Assembly: GCA_938042265.1 (NCBI GenBank)
Contig: CALIRN010000368.1
Span: forward strand, 1 to 21,752
Length of the DNA stretch: 21,752 bases
Direction: 5' to 3'
From: an uncultured Eubacteriaceae bacterium
GTDB taxonomy: Bacteria; Bacillota; Clostridia; Lachnospirales; CAG-274
A program made the position numbers and the translations under genes. Below are positions 1 to 7,258 of this stretch, piece after piece; positions within the stretch are counted from its first letter, which is position 1; each line of letters opens with the position of its first letter. The notes beneath the pieces are model-generated. The model was not told the DNA's origin, did not search any database, and worked only from the letters and a program-made list of their open reading frames with translations.

Positions 1-476
1 TGGTAAGCGGATTTGATTTTGACAGGGCAATAAGTAACATTACTATTGACGGAGAAAATATATATATGCCTACAACATTGAATGAATTGGGTGAAGAGTA
101 TACCTTGACATATAAAGAAGAATTTGAGCATGATTATGGGAAAACGGAATTCTGTGTTTTAATGAAAGGTGATAAGGTTGTTGCCTCTGTATCACAAGTA
201 AAAAATGACAAATTAAACATCAGAGATAATCCCTTTATTGAAATTTGTCTTGAAAATGAATATTCTTCAATTGAAGGAATAAAAGTGGGAGATAATATTG
301 AAAAGGTTAAAGAAATGTATGGAGAACCAACCAAATTCAATATGGATGTCAGACCAATAATATTAGGAGATGTATATTCTTATGAAAAACAGGAGGGAGA
401 TAATATTAAATTTACAACTAATGAAAAGGGAGAAATACTAAGAATAAATATAAATCTCAAAAGCAACTTATATTAA
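1..476 (+). CDS. Extracytoplasmic-type hypothetical protein, 5' end outside window
   Basis: The reading frame is open from the window edge (first full codon at base 3), so the ATG at 66 is internal and this is the C-terminal ~157 residues of a larger protein. The visible part has a phrase of the type 'IxIDGxxIxMPTTLxELG' near the start. Near the end it has 'GIKVGDNIEKVKEMYGEPT', the signature of the SmpA/OmlA-like fold common in Clostridial lipoproteins and secreted proteins. The signal peptide or lipobox would lie outside the window, so localisation is inferred. Stop TAA at 474-476, followed at once by a new AGGAGG site for the broken gene downstream. The function is unknown; such genes are often paralogous cell-surface lipoproteins. 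I am confident that it is coding and only moderately sure of the fold. Confidence 0.8.
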   Translation, partial: VSGFDFDRAISNITIDGENIYMPTTLNELGEEYTLTYKEEFEHDYGKTEFCVLMKGDKVVASVSQVKNDKLNIRDNPFIEICLENEYSSIEGIKVGDNIEKVKEMYGEPTKFNMDVRPIILGDVYSYEKQEGDNIKFTTNEKGEILRININLKSNLY

Positions 477-494
477 TACAAGGAGGAATCAAAA

Positions 495-832
495 ATGTAA
501 GTAAAAACCTGAGCAAAACCGCAATCAAAACAAATACAATGTTAAGCTATATTGATGAGATAGAAAACAATAACTATACACTGGCAGTTGTGGTAGATTT
601 GGACGGCAACGGAATTGAAACCACTCCCTTTGAGAATATTGAGTACATATATTTTGATTATGATGGTGACAGATTTAGTGAACGTACTGTATGGATAAAC
701 TCTGATGATGCGTTTTTGGTTATGGATGTAAATAATGAAGGAATTATTGATAAGGGTGAGGAATTGTTTGGCAGCAATATGATATGCTCCCTTCTAAGTG
801 ACAAGTTTTTATTATTTCACTTGTTTACCTAG
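495..832 (+). pseudogene. Degenerate EF-hand/RTX-like calcium-binding protein gene
   Basis: An excellent AGGAGG (481-486) stands 8 nt before an ATG (495-497), but the next codon is TAA (498-500). Removing the two bases at 498-499 would join this ATG to the open frame beginning MSKNLSKTAIKTNTMLSYID and continuing to the ATG at 539, which suggests a small indel at the start. The body contains 'DLDGNGIETT', 'FDYDGDRFSE' and 'MDVNNEGIIDKGEELFG'. These Asp/Gly-rich calcium-loop repeats are typical of the C-terminal part of large RTX/hemolysin-like secreted proteins. After 'ELFGSN' (to about 779) the sequence runs directly into a 67-bp hairpin and stops at 830-832; the family normally continues. 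Both ends are therefore damaged. A truncated but translated ~97-aa product from ATG 539 is possible but has no good ribosome binding site. Confidence 0.7.
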
Positions 833-846
833 AAGGGAGCATATCA
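780..846. repeat. 67-bp hairpin with perfect 17-bp terminal inverted repeats (MITE-like)
   Basis: TGATATGCTCCCTTCTA (780-796) and TAGAAGGGAGCATATCA (830-846) are exact reverse complements. ACAAGT/ACTTGT (801-806/819-824) continues the stem inside. The element abruptly ends the calcium-binding reading frame. It looks like two abutted insertion-sequence ends or a miniature inverted-repeat element. No clear target duplication is visible. A partly similar stretch (TAGGTAAAAGTGACAAAG, 940-957) follows ~100 bp downstream, so the decayed element may be longer. It has no T-run typical of a terminator. Confidence 0.65.
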
Positions 847-1170
847 AACAAAAAAATTGTTAATGCGACAGCCCCTGATTTTATTTCGTAGGTTATATGT
901 AATTGTAAAGAAGTACAACGACAAAAATTGGTTTTGTCATAGGTAAAAGTGACAAAGTGTTCAGTAAATCGGAGTACAGATATCCTTTAACTTAAATTTA
1001 CAATACTTTATGTAATTATATGACGAAGTAAAGCCGATAAACAGAGTCTTAAAAAAGTTAATGCAGATGAAAGCTGTCATATTGCATTTTATATAAACAA
1101 ATTGTATTTGCAACTTAATTTACGATGGTTTATACTTTCAGGGTATAAAAAATATTGTAGGGAGATTAGT
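847..1170. other. Intergenic stretch, no gene seen
   Basis: I see no supported coding region. It holds one small hairpin (GACAAAA 920-926 with TTTTGTC 932-938), the degenerate copy of the upstream hairpin sequence at 940-957, and the leader of the next gene with AGGGAG (1159-1164). This may be decayed sequence from the calcium-binding gene and its inserted element. Confidence 0.5.
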
Positions 1171-1599
1171 ATGCTGAGATTGGTAGTTTTAGATGAGAAA
1201 GACGGGAAAAAGGTATATGATAATTACAGTGACAGGGATAAGAGAGGCATTATTGCTACAGAGGATATAATAGCCGATATACTTGAAAAAAGCGGCTTTA
1301 ATCCCAGGTTTATAGGGTTTAATTATCTGATACAGGCGGTTATCCTATGTTATCGGGACAGGGAACTGCTTATATGCAAAACAAAGGTGCTTTATCCAAG
1401 GATTGCAAAACTTAATAAAGTAACAACAGCGAGTATAGAGCGTAATATACGTACCGTAATAAATGCGGCATGGGCAATATGCGAGGGAAATTATTTCTAC
1501 CATCGTCTGGAATGCGGCAGTATTGCTGATAATAAACGGCCTACCTGCGGAGAAATAATAAATCTTTTAACGGAATATCTTGATAATCTGTTTGAGTAA
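1171..1599 (+). CDS. Orphan Spo0A C-terminal-domain DNA-binding protein
   Basis: The start at ATG 1171 (142 aa) is preferred over the in-frame ATG at 1102 because AGGGAG (1159-1164) lies just before it. Residues ~30-142 match the DNA-binding domain of sporulation regulator Spo0A: helices around 'FIGFNYLIQAVILCYRDREL', the hallmark 'TKVLYPRIAK' at 71-80, the recognition-helix segment 'TTASIERNIRTVINAAW' at ~85-101, and 'KRPTCGEIINLL' near the end. Genuine Spo0A (~270 aa) carries an N-terminal receiver with a phosphorylated Asp. Here only a ~30-residue unrelated leader precedes the domain, so phosphorelay control is absent. It could bind 0A-like boxes constitutively and compete with or modulate Spo0A; that role is inferred. 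It is a single gene ending in a strong hairpin and converging on addB. Confidence 0.85.
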   Translation: MLRLVVLDEKDGKKVYDNYSDRDKRGIIATEDIIADILEKSGFNPRFIGFNYLIQAVILCYRDRELLICKTKVLYPRIAKLNKVTTASIERNIRTVINAAWAICEGNYFYHRLECGSIADNKRPTCGEIINLLTEYLDNLFE

Positions 1600-1600
1600 T

Positions 1601-1663
1601 AAATCAGTGTTTAGCTTACCTATAAATATAGGAAAGGCTTTCCGGTAAGCCAAACACTGATTT
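1601..1663. terminator. Long bidirectional hairpin between convergent genes
   Basis: The left arm AAATCAGTGTTTAGCTTACC (1601-1620) pairs with 1644-1663 at 19 of 20 positions. The 23-nt loop contains a second hairpin (GGAAAG 1631-1636 with CTTTCC 1638-1643). The left arm starts right after the upstream stop codon. A short AT-rich tail follows rather than a clean T-run. It probably terminates both the Spo0A-like gene and addB; the stem is unusually long. Confidence 0.7.
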
Positions 1664-1709
1664 ATATTATTATATGATTTTAAACGGCAGTTAAGAGTGA
1701 TTGATATAC

Positions 1710-4700
1710 TTACTCATCAGGCAAATTATCCATTATGGTTTGGTGCAGCTTTTCAAGCTCATCCTTATCCATACTGCGGTATTTATTATTTTTATTGGGG
1801 CAAAGCTCAAAGCAGCATACTGCGGAATACTCGCAATAACTGCAGGGAGTGAACCTTTTGGAGGAAAGATAGGGGATTGCTCTGATGTTGCCGCTTATTA
1901 TATTTTGTCCGATACGATTTATTATATTATTTACATGGGCGGTAAGCCTTTTAATGCCATTTTCGGGAATTTTAACAAAGGCGCTGCTCCTGCCGTTTAA
2001 TTTTTTTTGCTCATCCTGATTAAGGGCATTAATCACATTCAGTCTGTCAACAGCCATACCGCCGCTTATCAGCTCTGCAAAGGCGTTAGCTTTGTCAGAT
2101 GCAAAGACCGGATTTCCGATTTTAAAATAGAAAAAACCTCCGGGCTTTGCATTTTTTTGGCTTTGGGTATAAGCCTCCATATAAAGCGGTAATTGAAGCT
2201 GTACTCCAAGAAACATATTTTCCTCAGAGAAAATATTGTTTTTTGTCCTTGATGACTTATAGTCAGTTATCTTTACGTAGGTATCATTCAGCTCATCAGT
2301 ATACAGGTCTACCCTGTCAATGGAGCCTGTCAGAATAAGCCTTGTATTATCATTTAGATCATATTTAAGGGGAGGCAGCTTTGTATCGGGAGTGGGTCCA
2401 AAGGTAATTTCATAGCCGCAGGGTACAAAGCCTCCCATGCTTTGGGAGAAGGCTTTAATTGTACTTGCTGCGGTTTTCTTAAGCTGCTCTCCTATATATC
2501 TGTTTGCGGCGCTGGAATTAAAAAATCCTGCATTGCAGTCTGAAATGGTTTCATCAACTATGGCGGCTACATTATCGTTTATATATTTTGTATTAATATT
2601 TTCCCAGCCTATATCCCTTTGTACTCTGTCGGAAAAGCTTTTAAGCACATTATGCAAAAATGTACCGTAATCTGAAAAGCTTGGGGAATACTCCTCCCTT
2701 TCAAATGCTTTAAGTCCGTGCTTTAAAAAATACATGTAGGGACAGCTTGCATAGTCCTGAAGTCCTGTGATGCCCGAAACAAGGCTGTCATTGTCTGTAA
2801 GATAAAGCTGTTTTGCAAGCTCTTTGCTAATTTCCTCCAATGTAGGGTCAGCAAAGTTCAGCCAACTGCTTACCTCCTTAAGGCGTCTGGCAAAGCTTTC
2901 CTCCTCGGAAAGGTTTGCGTATACAGCTTTATACAGGGGTGAAATGTCTTCTGCCTTATCAAGGGAGGCAAGGTGCTTTAATAACAGCTCAAATGCCTGC
3001 TCACGGGAGTATATGCCATCACAGCCGGAGGCAAGAGAAATAATCTCCTCAGCCTTAATATCAAAGCAGGTGCATAAATCCTGTATAAGTGAGGATTTTA
3101 GACCGCTTTCAAGTGCAGTATTGCAGGAAATGTACAGTCTTTCCGATGGCTTGGTTATATAGGAATATATATTGTATCTGTCCCTGTTTATAAGCCTAAG
3201 ACTGTCACCTCCAAGCTCACAGCCGTTTTCGGCGAGTGCTGCTCTGTCACTGTCGGAGAGAATATTGGTGTCATTGTGGTGGGGAGGTACAATTCCCTCG
3301 TTTGCGCCAAGCATGAACAGTGCCTTTATATTAGGCAGCCTGCTACGGTTAAACTGCGCTATGGTAACGCTGTCACAGGTAGGAGGGATCAGGCTAAGTG
3401 AAGCATTTTGCAGACCTGCTTCAAGCAGCTTGCCGTAGTCGTTTATTGTTATGATATCCTCACCCATTATTTCACACATTTTATTGAAAATATCACCTAA
3501 TATGTCCCATATCTGGTTGTGGATACGTATGGCATCCTCATCGTTGTTTTCTTTTGCTTGGTTAATAAGGTCACTTAACCTGTCCTTTACCCGAAAATAG
3601 TCAAAAAGTCCATATATTCCTTCCGATATGGTTTTTATTGTATTGTTTTTGTTATTTTTAAGGCTACTTATGTGCTCCAGCATATCACATATATTGGTAC
3701 GTATATCGTTAAGGTCATTAAGCTTGTCCTTATATTTGCCGGAAATAGTGAATTCCCATTCATTAAACCACCTGTTACCTTTGATACCGCAGGCAATACA
3801 GTAATTTTCAGCAAGATAGATTTCCTCTGCTGTAAAATCATTAAAGCCTGTTTTTAACATTCTGAAAACCTGTACAGTACTATAGCCTGTGTTAAGCAGC
3901 TTAAAGAAACAGCGCAGCAGCTCTGTCAGAGGGTGAGAAAGAATATCACGCCTTACATCGGTAAAATAAGGTATATTATACTTTTCAAATATATTTTTAA
4001 GGGGCAGATTGTAGCTTTCGGAGCTGACAAGTACTGCAATATCGGAGCAGTGATAAGGATTTTCCTTATTTCGCAGCAGAGAAAGAATTTCACCTGCAGC
4101 TTTGTTAAGCTCATTGTCAGTTGAGGAGGCGGAATATATTTTAATATTTCCGCATTGACCATCAAATTTTTCCCCGTTGAAATAGTTATAGGTAAGGTGC
4201 CTGATTTCAGGAGAATTGCTGTGTCTTAAATCCTCGTTTAAAAACACCTGAGGCTCTTTTTCACAGCCGATTTTTTGTGCTATGCGGTTTATCTGCCTTA
4301 TGCTGCGTTTTGCTTCAAAATAAGGGTCAAAGGCATTCAGCTCTGCCTCTCCTGTAACGGGAGAGTGTACCGTAAGGGATATGTTTACACGTACACAGGC
4401 ACGCAGCAGGGCTTCAATTACCTTAAACTCTTGGGGAGTAAAATCGGTAAAGCTGTCAATCCATATTTCAGTGTCATTAAACATTGATGAGATGGGTATG
4501 CGTTGTGCAAGTATATCAAGGAGAGAGTCCTTTGCAATGTATCTTTCGCTGATATTTTTATTAAAGCTGCCATAAATTAGACCTATATCGTGTAGCTTGC
4601 CCCAGAGCGCCTTATCATTTTTTTCAAATGCTTTGGATTTTTCCGTAATAAGTTGAGGAGGTATGGAGTAGCGTACAAACTCCGTAATAAGCGCGGATAT

Positions 4701-5063
4701 ATTATCGATAAAGCCCTGGCGTGCGGCGCTCTTGCCGTAAAAAACAAGAGAATCCTTTTTGATAAGACCGTTAATAATTTTTCTGAGGAGAAGTACCTTG
4801 CCTGTATCGTCAAGTATCTTTTCGCTGCTGCCGCCTGTTTTCAGCAGCATACGGTGTGCAAGGTGTGCAAAGCTTAATACCTCGCTGTTCATTAAAACGT
4901 TATTTTTGCTCGCTGCACTTAAAAGACGCTCCGACTCAAGGGAAAACTGCTCCGGCACAATATAAAGTGCAGGTCTGCCCTCCCTTGATGACTTTATTAT
5001 TTCGTTTATGCATAGGGTGCTTTTTCCGCTGCCTGGTATGCCCAAAATATATCTGAGCTTCAT
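1710..5063 (-). CDS. addB: ATP-dependent helicase/nuclease subunit B (AddB)
   Basis: This 1117-aa protein is the size of AddB, the partner of AddA in the AddAB helicase-nuclease that resects double-strand breaks for RecA-dependent repair (RecBCD equivalent). The N-terminus has the Walker A loop GIPGSGKST (residues 8-16) followed by 'YIVPEQFSLESERLL', characteristic of AddB. The C-terminus has the RecB-like nuclease core, including 'GSIDRVD' and 'ITDYKSS'. It also has the four cysteines of the AddB iron-sulfur staple: one in 'ASCPYMYFL' and three in 'PCSYCEYSAVCC' (~1074-1083). The start ATG has GAGGTGAG just upstream, with an extended -10 promoter further up (5094-5122). Normally addA directly follows addB; here the gene converges on the Spo0A-like gene and no addA is in the window. 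The protein looks intact and identification is firm. Confidence 0.95.
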   Translation of the reverse strand: MKLRYILGIPGSGKSTLCINEIIKSSREGRPALYIVPEQFSLESERLLSAASKNNVLMNSEVLSFAHLAHRMLLKTGGSSEKILDDTGKVLLLRKIINGLIKKDSLVFYGKSAARQGFIDNISALITEFVRYSIPPQLITEKSKAFEKNDKALWGKLHDIGLIYGSFNKNISERYIAKDSLLDILAQRIPISSMFNDTEIWIDSFTDFTPQEFKVIEALLRACVRVNISLTVHSPVTGEAELNAFDPYFEAKRSIRQINRIAQKIGCEKEPQVFLNEDLRHSNSPEIRHLTYNYFNGEKFDGQCGNIKIYSASSTDNELNKAAGEILSLLRNKENPYHCSDIAVLVSSESYNLPLKNIFEKYNIPYFTDVRRDILSHPLTELLRCFFKLLNTGYSTVQVFRMLKTGFNDFTAEEIYLAENYCIACGIKGNRWFNEWEFTISGKYKDKLNDLNDIRTNICDMLEHISSLKNNKNNTIKTISEGIYGLFDYFRVKDRLSDLINQAKENNDEDAIRIHNQIWDILGDIFNKMCEIMGEDIITINDYGKLLEAGLQNASLSLIPPTCDSVTIAQFNRSRLPNIKALFMLGANEGIVPPHHNDTNILSDSDRAALAENGCELGGDSLRLINRDRYNIYSYITKPSERLYISCNTALESGLKSSLIQDLCTCFDIKAEEIISLASGCDGIYSREQAFELLLKHLASLDKAEDISPLYKAVYANLSEEESFARRLKEVSSWLNFADPTLEEISKELAKQLYLTDNDSLVSGITGLQDYASCPYMYFLKHGLKAFEREEYSPSFSDYGTFLHNVLKSFSDRVQRDIGWENINTKYINDNVAAIVDETISDCNAGFFNSSAANRYIGEQLKKTAASTIKAFSQSMGGFVPCGYEITFGPTPDTKLPPLKYDLNDNTRLILTGSIDRVDLYTDELNDTYVKITDYKSSRTKNNIFSEENMFLGVQLQLPLYMEAYTQSQKNAKPGGFFYFKIGNPVFASDKANAFAELISGGMAVDRLNVINALNQDEQKKLNGRSSAFVKIPENGIKRLTAHVNNIINRIGQNIISGNIRAIPYLSSKRFTPCSYCEYSAVCCFELCPNKNNKYRSMDKDELEKLHQTIMDNLPDE

Positions 5064-5093
5064 AATCTCACCTCGTTTAAAAAACTTATTTTG

Positions 5094-5122
5094 ATTATAT
5101 CATAAAAAAGAGGATTTGATAA
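5094..5122 (-). promoter_or_regulatory. Sigma-A promoter of addB
   Basis: On the minus strand there is TTATCA, a 17-nt spacer and TGA-TATAAT (extended -10; -10 at 5094-5099, -35 at 5117-5122), about 30 bp upstream of the addB start codon. Confidence 0.6.
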
Positions 5123-5157
5123 TACATTATATTATAAATTAAACGGAGGTAAATAAA

Positions 5158-5565
5158 TTGGGCACAAAGATATTTGTTGTTCGCCTTAAAACCATAATTA
5201 AGTATACGCTTATTATACTGGCTGCTGTGATTGCCATTGTTGTGCTTGCAGCGGTAATGCTGGGCGGCAGCAGTAAGCCTACATATTCGCCTGGAACTTA
5301 CAGTGCTGAAATAGTGCTTCATTCAAACCCTGTAAGTGTACAGGTTACGGTGGACCGACACAGCATAGAGAGTGTTGAAATGCTTAATTTAGGCGAAACA
5401 GAGGCAGTTTTTTATCCTGTCTTTCAGCAGAGTTTTGACGATATTGCTCAACAGATTGTATCAATGCAGTCAACGGAGGAAGTACAGTTAAGCGAGGACA
5501 ATGCCGTAACCGGCGGTATAATTCTGGAGGCAGTAAATGCGGCATTAAGCAAGGCTGAAAAATAA
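5158..5565 (+). CDS. Membrane-anchored FMN_bind-like protein
   Basis: The TTG start at 5158 is chosen because GGAGG (5145-5149) lies 8 nt upstream and no ATG fits. The 135-aa product has a cytoplasmic basic start and one membrane segment (~residues 13-36). An outside domain follows, starting 'YSPGTYSAEIV', with 'VQVTVDRHSIESVEML', 'LGETEA', 'DIAQQIVSMQS' and 'AVTGGIILEAVNAAL'. This layout is that of the FMN_bind (NqrC/RnfG-related) domain. The usual (S/T)GAT flavinylation motif is replaced by VTGG, so covalent flavin is unlikely and FMN binding is uncertain. It is transcribed divergently from addB with only 94 bp between starts. Function is not known; the protein lies on the outer face of the membrane by prediction. 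Confidence 0.75.
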   Translation: MGTKIFVVRLKTIIKYTLIILAAVIAIVVLAAVMLGGSSKPTYSPGTYSAEIVLHSNPVSVQVTVDRHSIESVEMLNLGETEAVFYPVFQQSFDDIAQQIVSMQSTEEVQLSEDNAVTGGIILEAVNAALSKAEK

Positions 5566-5590
5566 TAACGGATTATTTTGAAATTTACTA

Positions 5591-5620
5591 TTGACATACT
5601 CGGTATAAATGTAGTATTAT
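5591..5620 (+). promoter_or_regulatory. Sigma-A promoter of tRNA-Pro
   Basis: TTGACA (5591-5596), 18-nt spacer, TATTAT (5615-5620). A ~65-nt leader with a GCACATT/AATGTGC hairpin (5628-5661) precedes the tRNA. Confidence 0.65.
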
Positions 5621-5687
5621 ATCTTATGCACATTGAAGAAGCTAAATATTTGCTTAATGTGCGTAATATATTGGAGTAACTTAATAC

Positions 5688-5761
5688 CGGGGCGTGGCGT
5701 AGCTTGGTAGCGCGCTTGAATGGGGTTCAAGAGGTCGCAAGTTCAAATCTTGTCGCCCCGA
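5688..5761 (+). tRNA. tRNA-Pro (anticodon GGG)
   Basis: A full cloverleaf is visible: acceptor stem CGGGGCG/CGCCCCG (5688-5694 / 5754-5760), discriminator A at 5761, D arm with AGCTTGGTAGCGC, and anticodon stem CTTGA/TCAAG around the loop ATGGGGT. That loop gives anticodon GGG, which reads CCC/CCU. The T arm is GTTCAAATC. CCA is not encoded and must be added by tRNA nucleotidyltransferase. It stands alone, with its own promoter and terminator. Confidence 0.95.
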
Positions 5762-5765
5762 TTTG

Positions 5766-5791
5766 GCTGTAGTTTAAACTACAGCTTTTTT
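5766..5791 (+). terminator. Intrinsic terminator of tRNA-Pro
   Basis: The perfect palindrome GCTGTAGTTTAAACTACAGC (5766-5785) is followed directly by six T, starting 5 nt after the tRNA. Confidence 0.9.
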
Positions 5792-5799
5792 ATTTATTA

Positions 5800-5828
5800 T
5801 TGAAATTTCACGTATTAAGAGTTATAAT
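5800..5828 (+). promoter_or_regulatory. Sigma-A promoter of the zinc-ribbon gene
   Basis: TTGAAA (5800-5805), 17-nt spacer, TATAAT (5823-5828), followed by a ~65-nt leader to ATG 5901. Confidence 0.7.
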
Positions 5829-5900
5829 AGGTTTAGAAATTGAGCAGGCGTTTATTATGTAATTTATGTATGCCTGCATGAGTGCAAGGGGGTAATATTT

Positions 5901-6638
5901 ATGTATACATTTGAGTTTGTTATGCAAAAAAGGGATAACAGCGAGGAGATTAAAAAGGCTTTTAATGCTTATACGACTGCCTTGGAGCTGAATGGTCAGA
6001 TTTTAAGAAGGCACAGAAGCTATACCAGCATAGGTAATGAATTTCAGTTAAGGGTTGTTGCGCCGGAAAAAACAACCTTTGATGACGCTAACGAAAATAT
6101 TAATGTCACAAGCGCAAGAGAACGCTTTGAAGCAGCCTACGGCGAAAGTGTGGTATGGAACTGTATTGGTGAAAATAAAAATGTTACGGGCAGTTGTGAG
6201 TGTAAAAAAAGTGATTACTACATACTTAAGGGTAATATGAAGGATACCGTTTCTCCAGTGCTTTGCGGTAATTGCGGTAACAGCGTACCACTTTACAGAC
6301 TGCCTAGAAACTACAGCCGTGAGGAGTATTATGATATTCTGGAATGGCAGAGAGCCTATAACGACCTTAATGACCTGTTTAAACAGGGACTTGATGAAAG
6401 ATATGCTTATGAAATGCTTAATAAGGCAAACAGTAGCCTTAATGTAGAGGGCAGACGTATTGCAAAGGCGCTTAATGAAAAAACTGGTGTGCCTGTCTAT
6501 TATCATATGTTCAAGTATTACGGCAAAAATAAAAATGAGTGTCCCATCTGTGGTGAGGAATGGAAAAATAATGATGAGGAATATAATGTGGATTATATCT
6601 GTCATCGCTGCAGACTGGTTGCAAATGACGAGCAGTAA
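5901..6638 (+). CDS. Zinc-ribbon protein of the DUF2310 type
   Basis: The 245-aa protein starts at ATG 5901 after a GGGGGT site. It begins 'MYTFEFVM'. It has two cysteine clusters: C99/C101 with C122/C125 (CxC and CxxC around 'LCGNCGNSVPLYR'), and a C-terminal ribbon C214/C217 with C234/C237 ('CPICGEEW', 'CHRCRLV'). Length, start and paired zinc knuckles fit the DUF2310 family, described as predicted zinc-ribbon nucleic-acid-binding proteins; I assign it by pattern, not by alignment. It is cytoplasmic by composition, with no membrane segment. It is a monocistronic gene with its own promoter and terminator. The biological role of this family is not established. Confidence 0.75.
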   Translation: MYTFEFVMQKRDNSEEIKKAFNAYTTALELNGQILRRHRSYTSIGNEFQLRVVAPEKTTFDDANENINVTSARERFEAAYGESVVWNCIGENKNVTGSCECKKSDYYILKGNMKDTVSPVLCGNCGNSVPLYRLPRNYSREEYYDILEWQRAYNDLNDLFKQGLDERYAYEMLNKANSSLNVEGRRIAKALNEKTGVPVYYHMFKYYGKNKNECPICGEEWKNNDEEYNVDYICHRCRLVANDEQ

Positions 6639-6643
6639 AACGG

Positions 6644-6677
6644 AAAGGCTATTGCAATTTTAAGCAATAGCCTTTTG
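6644..6677. terminator. Terminator between convergent genes (zinc-ribbon gene and bioY)
   Basis: AAAGGCTATTGC (6644-6655) and GCAATAGCCTTT (6664-6675) form a 12-bp stem with an 8-nt loop. The T-tail favours the plus-strand gene, but the stem probably serves both directions. Confidence 0.8.
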
Positions 6678-6717
6678 TATTTTAGAGTTGAAGAAGCAGT
6701 TTGAGTTGAAGTTTTTA

Positions 6718-7257
6718 TTAATCAATATTTATCTTTACTCTGTGACCTATAACAGGTGCAATAAATGCGCTTATTATTACCTTAGACAAATCTACAATAA
6801 GAAATGGGAGTACACAGACGGAAAATGCGTACCAAAGTGATGTACTCTGTGAAAATGCGAACCAGAGCACTGCAAGCAGATAAGTAACAAAGGTTGCCGC
6901 ATATATGCCTATAATCTGTACAATTTTGTTTGCGGGGAATTTTTTAATAATCATGCCCGAAAGCACAGCTGTAAAGAAAAAGCCGATAAGACAGCCGCCC
7001 GTAGGCCCCAATATCTTTGACAGACCGCCTGAAAATCCTGAAAATACGGGCAGACCGAAGGCACCCAGCAGGAAGTATACGCTATAGCTCCAGAATACGC
7101 CCCTTGTACCGAGAATATAGGCAGCAAAGTATATTACAAGGTTTGTAAAGGATATAGGGATTGGTCCTATCTGTATTGACATTGGACCAAGTATACACAT
7201 AAGTGCCGACATAAGTGCGTAAGCCGTCATTTTTTTTGTTGTAAGTTTTTTATTCAT
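6718..7257 (-). CDS. bioY: Biotin transporter substrate-binding subunit BioY
   Basis: The 179-aa product is a hydrophobic protein with about six membrane segments and the BioY landmarks: 'GPMSIQIGPIPISFTNL' near the N-terminus, 'YFLLGAFGLPVFSGFSGG', then 'LGPTGGCLIGF'. BioY is the S component of an energy-coupling-factor biotin transporter in the cytoplasmic membrane. It can work with shared EcfA/EcfA'/EcfT modules, which are not in this window. It starts 1 bp after the bioB stop codon, and GGAGAAG inside the end of bioB serves as its ribosome binding site. The pair is thus one transcript. Pairing of uptake with biotin synthase under BirA sites supports the biotin assignment. Confidence 0.95.
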   Translation of the reverse strand: MNKKLTTKKMTAYALMSALMCILGPMSIQIGPIPISFTNLVIYFAAYILGTRGVFWSYSVYFLLGAFGLPVFSGFSGGLSKILGPTGGCLIGFFFTAVLSGMIIKKFPANKIVQIIGIYAATFVTYLLAVLWFAFSQSTSLWYAFSVCVLPFLIVDLSKVIISAFIAPVIGHRVKINID

Positions 7258-7258
7258 T

